DNA from: an uncultured Propionibacteriaceae bacterium
GTDB taxonomy: Bacteria; Actinomycetota; Actinomycetes; Propionibacteriales; Propionibacteriaceae
DNA: 64,000 bases
Assembly (NCBI GenBank): GCA_945911015.1
Contig: CAMDZW010000011.1
Location: forward strand, 21,326-85,325
Reading direction: 5' to 3'
Below are positions 9,041-17,166 of the stretch, in pieces; position 1 is the first letter of the stretch, and each line of letters opens with the position of its first letter. The translations under genes and the position numbers were made by a program. Below the pieces are notes generated by a model. The model was not told the DNA's origin, made no database searches, and saw only the letters and a program-made list of their open reading frames with translations.

Positions 9041-10159
9041 TCATCTGGCTGACAGGTCGAGCAACTCCCGTACAGGTGGTTCCAACCCCTGAGCCATGAA
9101 CCAGAACCCCAGGTCGGTCAGGTGGGCCCCGTCGACCGTGCACTCGTCGACGATCCCGGCCGGCAACAGATCGCCACACTCGAACAGGTGCAGCTTCTCG
9201 TCTCCGCGGTCCCGCAGCGAGCCAACCACCTCACGCGCCACTTCTCGGCAGGCCGACCGGCGATGCGTCACCGTGGGGAAGGCTGCCTCTCGGGCGTACG
9301 GGACACGCGTGAGGACCAGGATCGGCACTCGGGGATGGGCTGCCCGCAGGATCGCAATGAACGCGGGCAAGGTCCTGGCCAGGGCATCGGCACCGCCGCT
9401 GTTGCCTTCGTAGTCGAGGATGAACAGCGCGGGATCGGGTGCGGTCGCGATCACCTCGGCGACTTCTGGCTCACCGCGGCCATTGCCGGAGAAGCCGAGA
9501 TTGACCACCGGCATCTGCAGCGCTCGCCCGAGGATGTTGCTGTAAACCATGCCGGGTCGACTCGCGCATCCACCCTGGGTGACCGATGTCCCGTACAGGA
9601 TGATCTGCCCCGGCCCCGCGTACGGTGTCGGCGCGGCCATCTGCGCCTCGTCCGGGACACCTATCGCAACCTCGTGGACCCCTTGGTACAAAGGACAGTT
9701 GACCACCACCTCCCGTACACGATCGGGTTCTCCCTCCGGCAGGTCGAGCACGGTCGCGACATAGTCGGTCCGCTCGGGACCGAACCTGGCCACGCCAGCA
9801 TGGGTCATGGCCCCGGGCTCGCCGATGTAGCAGTCGAATCCGCTCTGTCCGGTCGGTGGCATGTGGTCCATCCGGGCAGGGCCAGCCATCCGGGCCGCCA
9901 CCAGGATGCGGCGAGCATCGGTCCGGAAACTGATCTGGCCCCCGGTGGTCGCCCGAGCCAAGGCATCGACCGCCTCAGGAACCACACCGGTCGATGACAC
10001 CGGCAACCGACGAAGGGCCCGGTCCTGCCCGTACCAGGCAAATCCGGACAACCGCAGGGGCGCCTCATCCGGTGCCCACCAACGGATCCCGGTGACGTCA
10101 CCGCCATCGATCCGCATCGCCGGATCCCATCGACCTGCCTCGACCGCTTCAGCTGACAC
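9041..10159 (-). CDS. Two-domain SGNH/GDSL-type hydrolase
   Basis: A 372-residue cytoplasmic-looking protein. The N-terminal ~170 residues form a beta-rich domain like the accessory domain of SsfX3-type SGNH enzymes. The C-terminal domain has ILYGTSVTQGG (block I with Ser in place of the usual GDS context), NLGFSGNGRGE (block II Gly and block III Asn) and VDGAHLTDLG (block V D-x-x-H). Ser, Gly, Asn and Asp/His of an SGNH esterase can therefore all be assigned. It may deacylate a carbohydrate or natural product. Start is GTG at 10159 with GGGAG six bases upstream. Confidence 0.75.
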   Translation of the reverse strand: MSAEAVEAGRWDPAMRIDGGDVTGIRWWAPDEAPLRLSGFAWYGQDRALRRLPVSSTGVVPEAVDALARATTGGQISFRTDARRILVAARMAGPARMDHMPPTGQSGFDCYIGEPGAMTHAGVARFGPERTDYVATVLDLPEGEPDRVREVVVNCPLYQGVHEVAIGVPDEAQMAAPTPYAGPGQIILYGTSVTQGGCASRPGMVYSNILGRALQMPVVNLGFSGNGRGEPEVAEVIATAPDPALFILDYEGNSGGADALARTLPAFIAILRAAHPRVPILVLTRVPYAREAAFPTVTHRRSACREVAREVVGSLRDRGDEKLHLFECGDLLPAGIVDECTVDGAHLTDLGFWFMAQGLEPPVRELLDLSAR

Positions 10160-10238
10160 TCGACACTCCCGTTCCCTCGGTACGGAAACCAGCCTGTCAC
10201 AATCCGTCGACCCCGCGACCGGGCGACCTGGTGCCGGA

Positions 10239-10812
10239 TCAGTCCAGCAGGAGCGGGAGCATCACCTCGTCGACGATGCCAGCGACCAACGCATCGTCGA
10301 CCTTGCCCATCAGGACCTGGTGCCTCAGATAGGCCACCCCCACCTCCAGGCGCGGTCGACGGAGCCGTTGTGGTGACACCTCCCCGCGCGCCACAGCCCG
10401 TTCGACCACCGCGGTGACCGCAGCCACACTGTTCCCCGTCGACAGGGCCTCCAGATTCTCGTGGGCTCCCAGGGCCTCACCGACCACACCTCGCATCGCC
10501 TCGCCGAGCGGTCCTCGCAGCTCGGCGGCCATGGTGGCGACCAGATCGAATAGGTCGTCGCGGAGGCTGCCGTGGTCGGGGATGGTGAGCCGGTCGGGGA
10601 TGACCTGGCGCACCGCGGCCAGCACCAGGCGTGGTTTGGTCGCCCATCGTCGATAGATCGAGGCCTTGCTCGCTCGTGCTCGTGCGGCGACCAGCATCGA
10701 CGGTGAGTGCGGCGTAGCCGTGGTCGGTGAGCTCGCCCAGCACCGACTCGAGGATCGCCGCCTCGAGCGTCTCGCCACGGCGACGGGACCCGGCCGGCTG
10801 CCGGGCGGTCAC
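10239..10812 (-). pseudogene. TetR-family regulator broken by a +1 frameshift in the HTH
   Basis: From GTG 10812 the frame reads as a TetR N-terminus (GETLEAAILESVLGELTDHG, then YAALTVDA) and then loses homology. The continuation ARARASKASIYRRW, the recognition helix with its YRRW/YRHF signature, is in the next frame and runs to the stop at 10239 through a normal ligand-binding half. Removing one G of the GG at about 10691-10692 (minus-strand GCTGGTCG) restores a continuous TetR of about 190 residues. Either the gene is inactivated or the assembly has a one-base error. Its GTG overlaps the stop of the PEP-utilising gene (10809-10812), so the pair was an operon. Confidence 0.75.
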
Positions 10813-11582
10813 GATTCCTCCGCCAGCACGAGTCCACGATCCCCGTCGACCCTCACCCGCACACCGTCAGTCAGCACCACGGTCCCGGTCCCGGTCCCCA
10901 TCACTGCCGGGATCTGGTATTCCCGGGCCACGATCGCGGCATGGGAACCGGAGCCACCCGAATCCACCACGACCGCGGCGGCCCGCTGGAACAGCGGCGT
11001 CCAGGCCGGATTGGTGTACGGACAGACCAACACGTCGCCAGAACGCAAGCGACCGAAGTCCTCGGGGTGACTGATCACGCGAACCGGCCCGCTGGCCTGG
11101 CCACGACTGGCCGGAGTTCCCGTCACCAGGGCGTCGCCCCCTTCCACCCGGCCAACCCGGTTGGCGATCGAGATCAGGGGTACCCCTTCGAGATGCTGTC
11201 GCCGTGCGCGGCGGTCGGTCACCCTTCGCCGCAGGTCTCCGCGGGGCACCGTCACCAGTTCGTCCCACCGGCAGTGCCAGACATCGTCGACTCGGTCGAG
11301 GATGCCTTCGGCGACCAGGCGACGGCCCAGTTCCACCAGCGTGGTCGCACCGGGTAGATCCTCGGCGGTGGCGCTGGCCCCCAGCAGTTCGTACTGCTGG
11401 CCGATCTGGGTGATCAGCTCTGGTGGCAAAGGCCCCGTGAGGCCGGCGAGCGCCGCTGTGGTGATGACGAATCCGTCAGGCACGGGTTGGCCGATCCGGA
11501 CGAGCTCGCCGAGAATGGCGCCCTTGCCACCAGCCTGGGCAAACGTCCGGCACTCCCGCAGCGGGAGAGTCTGCGGCGCCAT
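10809..11582 (-). CDS. Internally deleted PEP-synthase/rifampicin-phosphotransferase-like protein
   Basis: 257 residues, whereas PPDK_N plus PEP-utilising proteins are normally 700-900. Residues 1-60 look like the start of the ATP-binding domain (AGGKGAILGELVRIG, VPDGFVITTAA). Residues 70-79 (SATAEDLPGA) match the ATP-grasp motif that normally continues into SFAGQ. The sequence then jumps to the segment before the phosphohistidine domain (ELGRRLVAEGILDRVDDV) and a full swivelling domain with GGSGSHAAIVARE, His214 being the phospho-acceptor. Most of the ATP-grasp domain and all of any substrate domain are missing, yet the frame is intact and AGGAGG precedes the ATG. It may be a relic or a stand-alone phosphohistidine protein. 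Confidence 0.7.
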   Translation of the reverse strand: MAPQTLPLRECRTFAQAGGKGAILGELVRIGQPVPDGFVITTAALAGLTGPLPPELITQIGQQYELLGASATAEDLPGATTLVELGRRLVAEGILDRVDDVWHCRWDELVTVPRGDLRRRVTDRRARRQHLEGVPLISIANRVGRVEGGDALVTGTPASRGQASGPVRVISHPEDFGRLRSGDVLVCPYTNPAWTPLFQRAAAVVVDSGGSGSHAAIVAREYQIPAVMGTGTGTVVLTDGVRVRVDGDRGLVLAEES

Positions 11583-11691
11583 GACAACCTCCTGAGAAAC
11601 GGTGCGTTCTCTATTCACGGCAGAGCTCAGGAGGCACTGACACAACAAACCACGTGCGGCGGCCCACCTGACCCCTGCAGAATGGGCACAC

Positions 11692-13347
11692 GTGGGACAT
11701 CTCGAGCTGGCCGGCATCACCTACACCCTCCCGGACGGGCGGGTGCTGCTCGATGACGTCGGGTTCAGGGTCGGCGACGGGGCGATCGTGGCGCTGATCG
11801 GCGCCAATGGGGCCGGAAAGTCAACCCTGCTTCGGATCATTCGGGGTGAAACCTCCCCCACGGATGGCACGATCACCCGTAACGGCGCGCTCGGCGTGAT
11901 GCACCAGATGGTCACGCAGGGACGTGACAACTGGACCGTACGGGATCTGTTGCTGTCTGTTGCCCCGCCGCGGATCCGGGAGGCGGCCGCGAGAGTCGAT
12001 GCGCTCGAGCTGCGGTTGATGGAGGTCGATGATGAAGCGACTCAGCTGCGCTATGCCTCCGCGTTGGCCGAGTTCGCCGATGCCGGCGGGTACGACCTCG
12101 AGGTGACCTGGGATGTTTGCGCCACTGCTGCCGTGGGCAAGTCCTACGACCAGGTCAGACTCCGCGAGGTCCGCACCCTGTCCGGAGGGGAGCAGAAGCG
12201 GCTCGTCCTGGAGGCGCTGCTCCGTGGCCCCGACCCGATCCTGCTGCTCGACGAGCCGGACAACTACCTCGATGTGCCGGGCAAGCAGTGGCTCGAACGC
12301 CAGTTGCAGGCGACTGACAAGACGGTGCTGTTCGTCAGTCACGACCGGGAGCTGTTGGCCAATGCTGCGACGCGGATCGTCACGGTCGAGCTCGGCGCCG
12401 TCGGCAACACGGTCTGGACCCACCCCGGCGGCTTCGCGACCTACCAGAAGGCCCGCAACGACAGATTTGCCCGGCTCGACGAGCTACGCCGGCGCTGGGA
12501 CGAAGAACATGAGAAGCTGCGCCAGCTGATGCTGCTGTACAAGAACAAGGCGGCCTTCAACTCTGACATGGCCAGCCGCTATCGGGCCGCGCAGACCCGG
12601 CTGCAGCGGTTCGAGGATGCAGGCCCGCCCGAGGCACAACCACTGCGTCAGCAGGTGTCGATGCGGCTCACCGGCGGCCGCACCGGCAAACGGGCCGTCG
12701 TCTGCTCCGCTCTCGAGTTGACCGGCCTGATGCAGCCTTTCGACCTCGAGCTCTGGTATGGCGAGAGGCTCGGTGTGCTCGGCGGCAACGGCACAGGTAA
12801 GTCACATTTCCTTCGCCTGTTGGCTTCTGGCGGCTCTGACCCCGATCCGGCCCTCAAACTCGATCCTGACATTGCGCCGGTCGCCCACACCGGCCACGCC
12901 AGACTCGGCGCCCGGGTCCGCCCCGGATGGTTCGTCCAGACTCACGAACATCCCGAGCTGCTCGGCCGTACGTTGCTCGACATCCTTCACCGCGGTGACG
13001 ACCACCGCACGGGGATGGACCGGGAGACCGCAGCGCGTGCGCTGGACCGCTACGAGTTGGCACGCTCGGCCGAGCAGAAGTTCGACTCCCTCAGCGGCGG
13101 TCAACAGGCCCGGCTGCAGATCCTGCTGTTGGAGCTGTCCGGCGCAACCCTGCTGTTGCTCGACGAGCCGACCGACAACCTCGACCTGGAGTCGGCCGAG
13201 GCTCTCGAACATGCCCTGGATTCCTACCAGGGCACAGTTGTGACCGTGACCCACGACCGTTGGTTTGCCCGGACGCTCGACCGGTTTCTGGTCTTCGGCG
13301 CCGACGGGTCGGTGACCCAGTCAGACGTGCCGATCTGGTCCCACTGA
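11692..13347 (+). CDS. ABC-F family dual ATPase
   Basis: A 551-residue soluble protein with two ABC domains and no membrane segment. Domain 1 has GANGAGKSTLL, LSGGEQKRLVLEALL and LLLDEPDNYLD. Domain 2 has GGNGTGKSHFL, LSGGQQARLQILLLE and LLLDEPTDNLD. Between them lies a helical linker (about residues 245-330, rich in Arg/Glu/Lys) that in ABC-F proteins reaches into the ribosome. Some family members are translation factors and some give ribosomal antibiotic protection; sequence alone cannot decide which applies. The start is GTG 11692, with CAGAAT eight bases upstream as a possible -10 of a leaderless mRNA. It is divergent from the PEP-utilising gene. Confidence 0.88.
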   Translation: MGHLELAGITYTLPDGRVLLDDVGFRVGDGAIVALIGANGAGKSTLLRIIRGETSPTDGTITRNGALGVMHQMVTQGRDNWTVRDLLLSVAPPRIREAAARVDALELRLMEVDDEATQLRYASALAEFADAGGYDLEVTWDVCATAAVGKSYDQVRLREVRTLSGGEQKRLVLEALLRGPDPILLLDEPDNYLDVPGKQWLERQLQATDKTVLFVSHDRELLANAATRIVTVELGAVGNTVWTHPGGFATYQKARNDRFARLDELRRRWDEEHEKLRQLMLLYKNKAAFNSDMASRYRAAQTRLQRFEDAGPPEAQPLRQQVSMRLTGGRTGKRAVVCSALELTGLMQPFDLELWYGERLGVLGGNGTGKSHFLRLLASGGSDPDPALKLDPDIAPVAHTGHARLGARVRPGWFVQTHEHPELLGRTLLDILHRGDDHRTGMDRETAARALDRYELARSAEQKFDSLSGGQQARLQILLLELSGATLLLLDEPTDNLDLESAEALEHALDSYQGTVVTVTHDRWFARTLDRFLVFGADGSVTQSDVPIWSH

Positions 13348-13359
13348 GAATGGGCAATC

Positions 13360-13788
13360 CTAGAATTGCTCGATCTGTTGCTGAGTCTGAGGGCAGGACC
13401 ACCAGAGCTGAGCATCTGCTGCTATCAGCATCATGGGATGGGAGTGACTGGGACATCTCGGCACAGGGCTGCCATCCTCGACTTCGATGACAAGGTCCTG
13501 AATCTGCCCACCCATGGCTGGTATTGAGACCATCCGCCACTCTTCGCTGAGGTCCCCGGTCCAGGAAACGTCACCAACCCGACGACCGTCACGTAGAATC
13601 TCAACGCTGCAGGCAGGAATGGACTCAGCGACGTCACCAACCAGAACTCGCACCAGCTTGGCATCGAGCCGATCCAAACGAACTCGCCCGACCATGAACT
13701 CAGCTTCGAGCTCATCACTCAACCGCGAAACTATCTGCATCGAAATATCTCGGACACGCTCCAAGTAATCATCACTACACTCGATCAC
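13360..13788 (-). CDS. Hypothetical protein, 142 residues
   Basis: No family recognised. The frame starts at GTG 13788, which overlaps the stop of the upstream frame (GTGA, 13785-13788), so translation is probably coupled. The sequence is acidic in the N-terminal half, with a central segment EILRDGRRVGDVSWTGDL suggestive of beta-strands, and three Cys near the C-terminus. No signal peptide or membrane helix is seen. The region 13360-14400 is visibly richer in A+T and in codons such as ATA, AAT and CAA than its neighbours, suggesting recent acquisition together with the next frame. Confidence 0.6.
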   Translation of the reverse strand: MIECSDDYLERVRDISMQIVSRLSDELEAEFMVGRVRLDRLDAKLVRVLVGDVAESIPACSVEILRDGRRVGDVSWTGDLSEEWRMVSIPAMGGQIQDLVIEVEDGSPVPRCPSHSHPMMLIAADAQLWWSCPQTQQQIEQF

Positions 13789-14400
13789 GACTTGATCTCC
13801 AGAGTGCCAAATATTGTGATCCGCGCACTCCCTCCACCTGCAATATTGTGCTCGTAGTCAAAGAAATCGACGTACTGAATCACATCGCCCACATACATAG
13901 GATTCAAGGTTCCATGAAACTTGTAGTCAGGGTACTCACTATGAGGAGCCAACTTTGGTTTGATTACATAGTTTCTCGACCACAACATGCCCTCTTCGTG
14001 CAGTAGGCCGACTACGGTAGTGCGAAGACTCGGCCTCATCTTCCAACCCCACGGCATGAACGCATGACTAGCACCGCAGCTCAACGCAAGTTCAATGTCG
14101 CCATTGACATCATAGGCATGAATTGCACCACCACACGTGATACTTCCACTAACAAGAGGGGTGATTGCATTTTCGAATTCGCCTCGAATTTCCACTGCCT
14201 CATTAATTGATATCGGATTGTCGAAGGTGAGCTCGATCCTCGAGTTTAAAGTATCCCTGTCGACTCTCCATCACCAACTCAGTCAGCTCATCCGCTGCCA
14301 AAGCACGGGGAGCACCACCTAGTCCGGCAATCAAGAATGCCGCAACTGCAACAATGACACTTACTGTTCTGATTCTGGATATCCGGCGCCGCTCCTCCTC
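13785..14400 (-). pseudogene. Frameshifted gene for a small secreted protein
   Basis: The uninterrupted part (13785-14195, GTG start, 136 residues, family unknown) lacks a sensible N-terminus. Upstream in the same frame coding continues (SRIELTFDNPIS) but reaches TGA with no usable start. In the neighbouring frame, from about 14385, there is a good signal peptide: RISRIRTVSVIVAVAAFLI followed by a typical cleavage context PRALA-AD. The two frames join if one A is removed from TTTAAA at 14245-14250, giving a secreted protein near 190 residues. GAGGAGGA (about 14391-14399) could be its RBS, though no ATG/GTG/TTG follows it. Low GC content relative to neighbours. Confidence 0.6.
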
Positions 14401-14535
14401 GTTGACAAGTCTGGAACAGACTACCGTCTACGATCGAAGCTGTCCAGAAGCTGACCCGATCTTTCGTGGCGACAGTGCTCGGGGCTGGCCGACGCCCGTG
14501 GCGTCGTTGTAGTTGGTGATCGTGACAGGTGACAA

Positions 14536-14562
14536 GGCCGCCGCGTGGCGCTTGCGGCGGCC
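14536..14562. terminator. GC-rich hairpin downstream of the Gfo/Idh oxidoreductase gene
   Basis: GGCCGCCGC (14536-14544) pairs perfectly with GCGGCGGCC (14554-14562) across a 9-nt loop. It lies about 80 bases past the stop of the minus-strand oxidoreductase. There is no T-run, as is common for actinobacterial terminators. Confidence 0.45.
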
Positions 14563-14642
14563 TGGAAGTACGAGATCCGGACGTACCGATCTGGTTGCCC
14601 TGACGTCCGGCTCCCACCAACCGGACACCAGACCTGGACCAC

Positions 14643-15728
14643 TCAGCCCTGTGGGACGTCAGTGCGGTTGTTCACCATCGGGGTGAACTCGATCGGTTCG
14701 GCCGGGGTCGGCGGCCCGGAGAACTCCGGGTGGGTGACGATCCCGCGCAGGTCGGCCATGGTGCGGTTCTGTTCGGCCTCATACAGCTTCCAGATCACCT
14801 GCAGACCTTGGATGGACTGCTCCGCGTCAGTGTGCGGGGCACGCCCCTCGTCGATCGCATCGAAGAACTCGACAATCTCACCCAGCACATTCTTCTTGAT
14901 GTCGTTCTGGGCAAGGAGAGTCTCATCGGCGCCGTGGATGTGGGTGAGCGTGCCGGCGCGGAAGTTGAGCTCGACCATACCCTCGGAGAACTGGGCGTGG
15001 ATCGCATACTTCAACCGCGATCCCTTCGCACCCCAGGTGCCGCCGTGATAGCCGAGGATGCCGTTCTCGAACCGGATGACCGCATCACTGGTGCCCTCCC
15101 CCTCCATCCAGGGCGTGCCGAGGGTGGTGCCGAGGTGGATGCCTTCAGCCGGGCGGCCACAGAACCACAACATCAGATCGATGTAGTGACACCCGTGACT
15201 GACGAACTGACCACCACCGAGCGTCTCCTTCTTCAGAGCCCAGTGGCCGGGCTCATAGCGGGTGTACTGCTCGGTCCAGATGTTGACGTGGAACAGCTGG
15301 CCGTAGGTGTGGTTGTCAATGAGCTCCTTGAGCTTGACCACCAACGGGTTGTACCGCATCGGGTAGGCCGTCATCAAGATGACACCCTGCTTCTCGGCTT
15401 CGGCCTGCAGGTCACGACACTCCTGCTCGGTCATGGCCAGCGGCTTCTCCATCAGCACATGTTTGCCCGCCCGCAGCGCATCCATGCCGACCTCGTGGTG
15501 GACATGGTGGGGCAGCACACCGAGCACCGAGTCGACGTGCTCGAGCACCTCACTGTGATGGGCCGCAACGATGGGCGCACCGAGCGCTTCGGCGGCGGCC
15601 TGCGCCCGTTCCAGGATCGGGTCGACACAGGCGACCACCTCCACCCGGTCACTGAGATCGCCGAACACCTGTTGGTGGGACTTCTCCATGCCGCCGCAAC
15701 CGAGGATGGCAATGCGGTGACGAGTCAT
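14643..15728 (-). CDS. Gfo/Idh/MocA-family NAD(P)-dependent oxidoreductase
   Basis: 361 residues. The N-terminal Rossmann fold opens with RIAILGCGGMEKSHQQVF, followed by the family motif HVLMEKPLAMTEQE, in which EKP contains the active-site Lys. The C-terminal alpha/beta domain has GGQFVSHGCHYIDLMLWFCG, the GGG-x-x-x-D/S-x-x-x-H/Y-x-x-D/Y substrate-site block. Family members oxidise or epimerise sugars, inositols and sugar derivatives. It lies next to a LacI regulator and a sugar-type solute-binding lipoprotein, which points to carbohydrate catabolism. RBS GAGGAAG precedes the ATG. Confidence 0.9.
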   Translation of the reverse strand: MTRHRIAILGCGGMEKSHQQVFGDLSDRVEVVACVDPILERAQAAAEALGAPIVAAHHSEVLEHVDSVLGVLPHHVHHEVGMDALRAGKHVLMEKPLAMTEQECRDLQAEAEKQGVILMTAYPMRYNPLVVKLKELIDNHTYGQLFHVNIWTEQYTRYEPGHWALKKETLGGGQFVSHGCHYIDLMLWFCGRPAEGIHLGTTLGTPWMEGEGTSDAVIRFENGILGYHGGTWGAKGSRLKYAIHAQFSEGMVELNFRAGTLTHIHGADETLLAQNDIKKNVLGEIVEFFDAIDEGRAPHTDAEQSIQGLQVIWKLYEAEQNRTMADLRGIVTHPEFSGPPTPAEPIEFTPMVNNRTDVPQG

Positions 15729-15912
15729 GGTTGTTCTTCCTCACTGGCCCGCACTTCGGGCCTTGTGCACCGAAGTCTGCCGGTCTGTCCTCGCCCACCA
15801 CGAGCGCAACAGCACTGCGGCCCACCCAACGGACCCCGTACGGTCCGGCGGTTCGCCCTGCGCGACAGAAGAATCAGTCGTGCCGCCCGGGGAGACGAGC
15901 CCTCTGCACAAG

Positions 15913-15934
15913 GACCGGTGACCTGTCACCGGTC
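15913..15934. promoter_or_regulatory. Perfect 10-bp dyad between the LacI gene and the oxidoreductase
   Basis: GACCGGTGAC-CT-GTCACCGGTC: both arms match perfectly with a 2-bp centre. It is 12 bases past the lacI-type stop (15946) and 185 bases upstream of the oxidoreductase start on the same strand. It could be a tight terminator hairpin for the regulator gene or an operator for the oxidoreductase. No T-run follows on the minus strand, which slightly favours an operator. Confidence 0.4.
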
Positions 15935-15945
15935 GCTATGGAGAG

Positions 15946-16986
15946 TCAGCCGACCCGGTGAGGACTCACCGAATCTCGTACGACGATGTGGGTTCCCAGC
16001 ACGGTCGGCCCGTCATAGGCGCCGGCCTGGTCGAGACCGATCCGGGCCGCGACCCGGCCGAGCTCGACCTGGGGTACATGCACCGTGGTGAGGGTCGGCG
16101 TGAGATCGATCGCCAGACCGGAGTCGTTGTACCCGACCACCGACACGTCTTCGGGGACGCGCAGACCCAGGTCCTTCAATGCGCGCATCGCGGCTGCGGC
16201 CATGTGGTCATTGCCGGCCAGCACCGCAGTGAAGTCGAGCCCATCCCGTACGAGATCGGTGACGCGGCGGATGACGTCGCGGCGTTCCATCGGGCCGAGG
16301 TTGACCAGGGCAGGATCGGGATCGATGCCATGGTCCGCGAGCGCCCGGTTCAGACCGACCACCCTTCCCTCGGTGAAGGTGTAGCGATCAGGCCCGCCGA
16401 GCAGCAGGATTCGCTTGTGCCCTTGGGAAATCAGGTGTTGGGTCGCGGCATACGATCCACCCTCGTTGTCATAGGTGACCTCGAGGATGTCACCACTCGG
16501 ATCAGCGGGCGGACGGACACAACTGACCAGTCGCGAGCCAGTCGCAGCCATTGCCCTGGCTGCCGACTCGAGTCGAGCCTGATGCTCGGGGGGATGAGTG
16601 TTGCCACCGACCATGATCACGGCCTGGGGAGCCCGTTCGCGCAACATCGCCAGCGCACTCCACTCCCGATCAGCGCTGCCCTTGGTGGCAACCACGACCA
16701 GGACGCCACCGGCGGCCGACACCTGCTCCTCAATACCCGAAGCGACCGCCATGAAGAACGGCGAGTCGAGCAGCCCAGTGACCAGACCGATGGTGTTGGA
16801 CGTGGTCGAGGTGAGCGCGCGGGCATTGGCGTTGACGACATAGTCGAGGTCACGGACAGCCGCCATCACCCGGGACTCGGTCGCGGCGGGGGCGGTGTAG
16901 GTGCCATTCAGGATCCGCGAGACAGTCGCCACCGACACTCCCGCCCGGCCAGCGACATCACGGATCGTGACCCGCCGAGAACTCAC
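15946..16986 (-). CDS. LacI-family transcriptional regulator
   Basis: About 346 residues. The N-terminal HTH is canonical: VTIRDVAGRAGVSVATVSRI, then LNG, followed by the hinge VVNANARALTSTTSNTIGLV. The rest is a periplasmic-binding-protein-like sugar sensor (GNDHMAAAAMRALKDLGLRV, VPEDVSVVGYNDS). I start at GTG 16986 because a GGGGG run sits eight bases upstream; GTG 17001 is in frame as an alternative. It is divergent from the solute-binding lipoprotein gene, and dyads fitting LacI-family operators lie in both promoters, so it probably controls itself and that gene. The inducer is presumably a sugar. Confidence 0.93.
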   Translation of the reverse strand: MSSRRVTIRDVAGRAGVSVATVSRILNGTYTAPAATESRVMAAVRDLDYVVNANARALTSTTSNTIGLVTGLLDSPFFMAVASGIEEQVSAAGGVLVVVATKGSADREWSALAMLRERAPQAVIMVGGNTHPPEHQARLESAARAMAATGSRLVSCVRPPADPSGDILEVTYDNEGGSYAATQHLISQGHKRILLLGGPDRYTFTEGRVVGLNRALADHGIDPDPALVNLGPMERRDVIRRVTDLVRDGLDFTAVLAGNDHMAAAAMRALKDLGLRVPEDVSVVGYNDSGLAIDLTPTLTTVHVPQVELGRVAARIGLDQAGAYDGPTVLGTHIVVRDSVSPHRVG

Positions 16987-17021
16987 CGGAGCAACCCCCA
17001 CTCATGACGCAGCATTGTTTC

Positions 17022-17051
17022 AGTATGCGCTTTCACGCCTCGTTCTGGCAA
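17022..17051 (-). promoter_or_regulatory. Promoter and operator of the LacI-family regulator gene
   Basis: On the minus strand TTGCCA (17046-17051) and CATACT (17022-17027) are 18 bp apart, a reasonable -35/-10 pair. TGAAAGCGCATACT (17022-17035) overlaps the -10 and matches the LacI-family pattern TGNAANCGNTTNCA at all but two fixed positions, which suggests autorepression. Confidence 0.5.
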
Positions 17052-17086
17052 CGCTCCCATCTCACTCCTGATCAGTCGACGTGCCC

Positions 17087-17134
17087 TTGACTCCAACGAC
17101 CTTGGAGCTCTATGCTTCGATGAAATCGGTTACA
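17087..17134 (+). promoter_or_regulatory. Promoter with LacI-type operator for the solute-binding lipoprotein
   Basis: TTGACT (17087-17092) and TATGCT (17111-17116) are 18 bp apart. TGAAATCGGTTACA (17121-17134) starts just past the -10, where it would cover the transcription start. It fits TGNAANCGNTTNCA at every fixed position, the classic LacI/CcpA-type dyad with a central CG. A related site overlaps the promoter of the adjacent LacI-family gene. Confidence 0.6.
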
Positions 17135-17166
17135 CAACACTGCAGCGATGCAGAAGGGGGCACACC

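Noticed and set aside
11692..13347. Calling the ABC-F protein an antibiotic-resistance factor
   Set aside because: ABC-F proteins include housekeeping translation factors; nothing in the visible linker lets me assign resistance.
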